From positions 1 to 6,816 of the forward strand of contig CAMAQI010000129.1 of NCBI GenBank assembly GCA_945860255.1: a DNA stretch of 6,816 nucleotides. The letters run 5' to 3'. This DNA comes from Methylacidiphilum caldifontis (GTDB lineage: Bacteria > Verrucomicrobiota > Verrucomicrobiia > Methylacidiphilales > CAMAQI01). Under the pieces are notes generated by a model that ran no database searches, was not told the origin of the DNA, and saw only the letters and a program-made list of their open reading frames with translations. How positions within the stretch are numbered: position 1 is the stretch's first letter; each line of letters begins with the position of its first letter. This document shows, piece after piece, positions 6,482-6,816 of this stretch. Both the position numbers and the translations under genes were made by a program.

Positions 6482-6613
6482 AAAACAGGGACATTTCCGA
6501 TCAGAATCGGAATTCAAACCATGAAACAAACGACTCTTACAAACGCGTTTGTAAAGATCGTTTTTTTCATGTTTTGGATTCGTTTCGGCAGCCGAACGAA
6601 TTCCCCCTGTTTT
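6482..6613. repeat. Cloverleaf-forming palindromic element with 9-bp terminal inverted repeats
   Basis: The ends AAAACAGGG (6482-6490) and CCCTGTTTT (6605-6613) are perfect inverted repeats. Three arms fit between them. Arm 1 is TTCCGAT/ATCGGAA (6495-6501 with 6506-6512, loop CAGA). Arm 2 is a long palindrome centred between 6545 and 6546; its pairing runs from 6510/6581 inward (36 positions: 30 Watson-Crick, 2 G-T, 4 mismatches, no gaps), with a perfect 18-bp core TTACAAACGCGTTTGTAA at 6537-6554. Arm 3 is TTCGTT-T-CGG with CCGAACGAA (6579-6588 with 6592-6600, one bulged T, loop CAG). If arm 1 takes 6510-6512, arm 2 takes 6513-6578, so the arms abut, and a 4-nt linker remains on each side (6491-6494, 6601-6604). 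G-T pairs and mismatches are equally many on either strand, so the long arm does not show a transcribed strand. No protein gene lies inside. Function is unknown. Confidence 0.8.
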
Positions 6614-6623
6614 AAGTTCCTCT

Positions 6624-6659
6624 GCGGATAAATCAGTGTAAATAAGCGAAGATAAGCGG
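6624..6659. repeat. Degenerate 12-bp-period repeat (GCGGATAAATCA type)
   Basis: Three loose 12-bp units run head to tail: GCGGATAAATCA, GTGTAAATAAGC, GAAGATAAGCGG. This is a third style of the dispersed spacer repeats in this window and starts 11 bp after the cloverleaf element. I recall the phrase (CTGCGGATAAATCAGTGTAA-like) from spacers of other genomes; a search would be needed to confirm. Confidence 0.4.
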
Positions 6660-6661
6660 TT

Positions 6662-6816
6662 TAAAAACTTGGCGATTTTTGAAGAACCTACGAAGCCCCT
6701 GCTCACCCTTTGCAAATCTTCGATTTGGTTGTGCCCCCATGGACCCCTGCACCAAACGTTCGAGACCCTGTTTAGTGTTTTTTTGCTTCGCAATTGGTTT
6801 TCTGGTTGGTTGAATC
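6662..6816. other. Non-coding right end; one small hairpin
   Basis: I find no credible gene here. A perfect hairpin CAAATC (6713-6718) / GATTTG (6722-6727) with a TTC loop is present, and T-runs lie near 6775-6783. An open minus-strand frame crosses this stretch but looks like read-through of repeats (see rejected items). Confidence 0.5.

Noticed and set aside
6482..6613. Reading the cloverleaf as a retron non-coding RNA
   Set aside because: The layout is reminiscent, but no reverse transcriptase frame follows on either side within the window (can lies on the left, non-coding sequence on the right). It is kept only as a remote alternative.
6482..6613. Reading the cloverleaf as a tRNA
   Set aside because: The outer stem is 9 bp and the middle arm is over 30 bp, with no T-loop GGTTCGAATCC-type motif or anticodon arm geometry.
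2889..6722. Shared 11-mer GCAAATCTTCG in both spacers (near 2890 and 6712)
   Set aside because: A few 11-mer repeats are expected by chance in a sequence of this length, and the flanks do not align.
6455..6793. 112-codon open frame on the minus strand at the right end
   Set aside because: It has only a TTG start, lacks a ribosome-binding site, and runs through the cloverleaf element and two degenerate repeats. Its translation is low in recognisable protein character. It is best explained as an open frame by chance in repeats.

Overview
The window holds five protein-coding genes and three gene-poor spacers. It looks like chromosomal DNA of an uncultivated, Gram-negative-type bacterium of medium GC content. 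The genes are ordinary housekeeping and signalling families. The spacers carry degenerate dispersed repeats (phrases such as CGAAGGCGCAAAGG, GAGAACACAAA and CTGCGGATAAATCAG). I recall such phrases from the spacers of Planctomycetes/Verrucomicrobia/Omnitrophota-like and some deltaproteobacterial genomes, but this is a weak taxonomic hint and I cannot name the organism.

Region by region. Positions 1-2730 (minus strand) read as one likely operon, transcribed right to left. First comes an aminoglycoside-phosphotransferase-fold kinase of the AmgK / COG3178 type (1717-2730), then the chemotaxis methyltransferase CheR (863-1705), then the chemotaxis methylesterase CheB (1-851, running off the left edge). 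The spacers between them are only 11 bp each. CheR and CheB add and remove methyl groups on chemoreceptors; why a cell-wall-sugar-type kinase heads this operon is not obvious.

Positions 2731-3473 are about 740 bp without an intact gene. They contain a candidate promoter for the kinase operon, a degenerate repeat, a nested inverted repeat, a probable gene remnant with a frameshift (about 3003-3291), and a hairpin just past the end of recG.

Positions 3474-5669 (minus strand) encode the complete RecG branched-DNA helicase. A 98-bp spacer separates it from a divergent gene at 5768-6409 (plus strand), a type II beta-carbonic anhydrase very like E. coli Can.

Positions 6410-6816 have no convincing gene but hold the most striking structure in the window. 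Positions 6482-6613 can fold into a cloverleaf: a perfect 9-bp outer stem, then three arms meeting at one junction, with a 33-bp near-perfect palindromic middle arm and a symmetrical 4-nt linker on each side. It lies between two of the degenerate repeats. Its function is unknown. It could be a non-autonomous mobile element, a protein-binding cruciform or a structured RNA.
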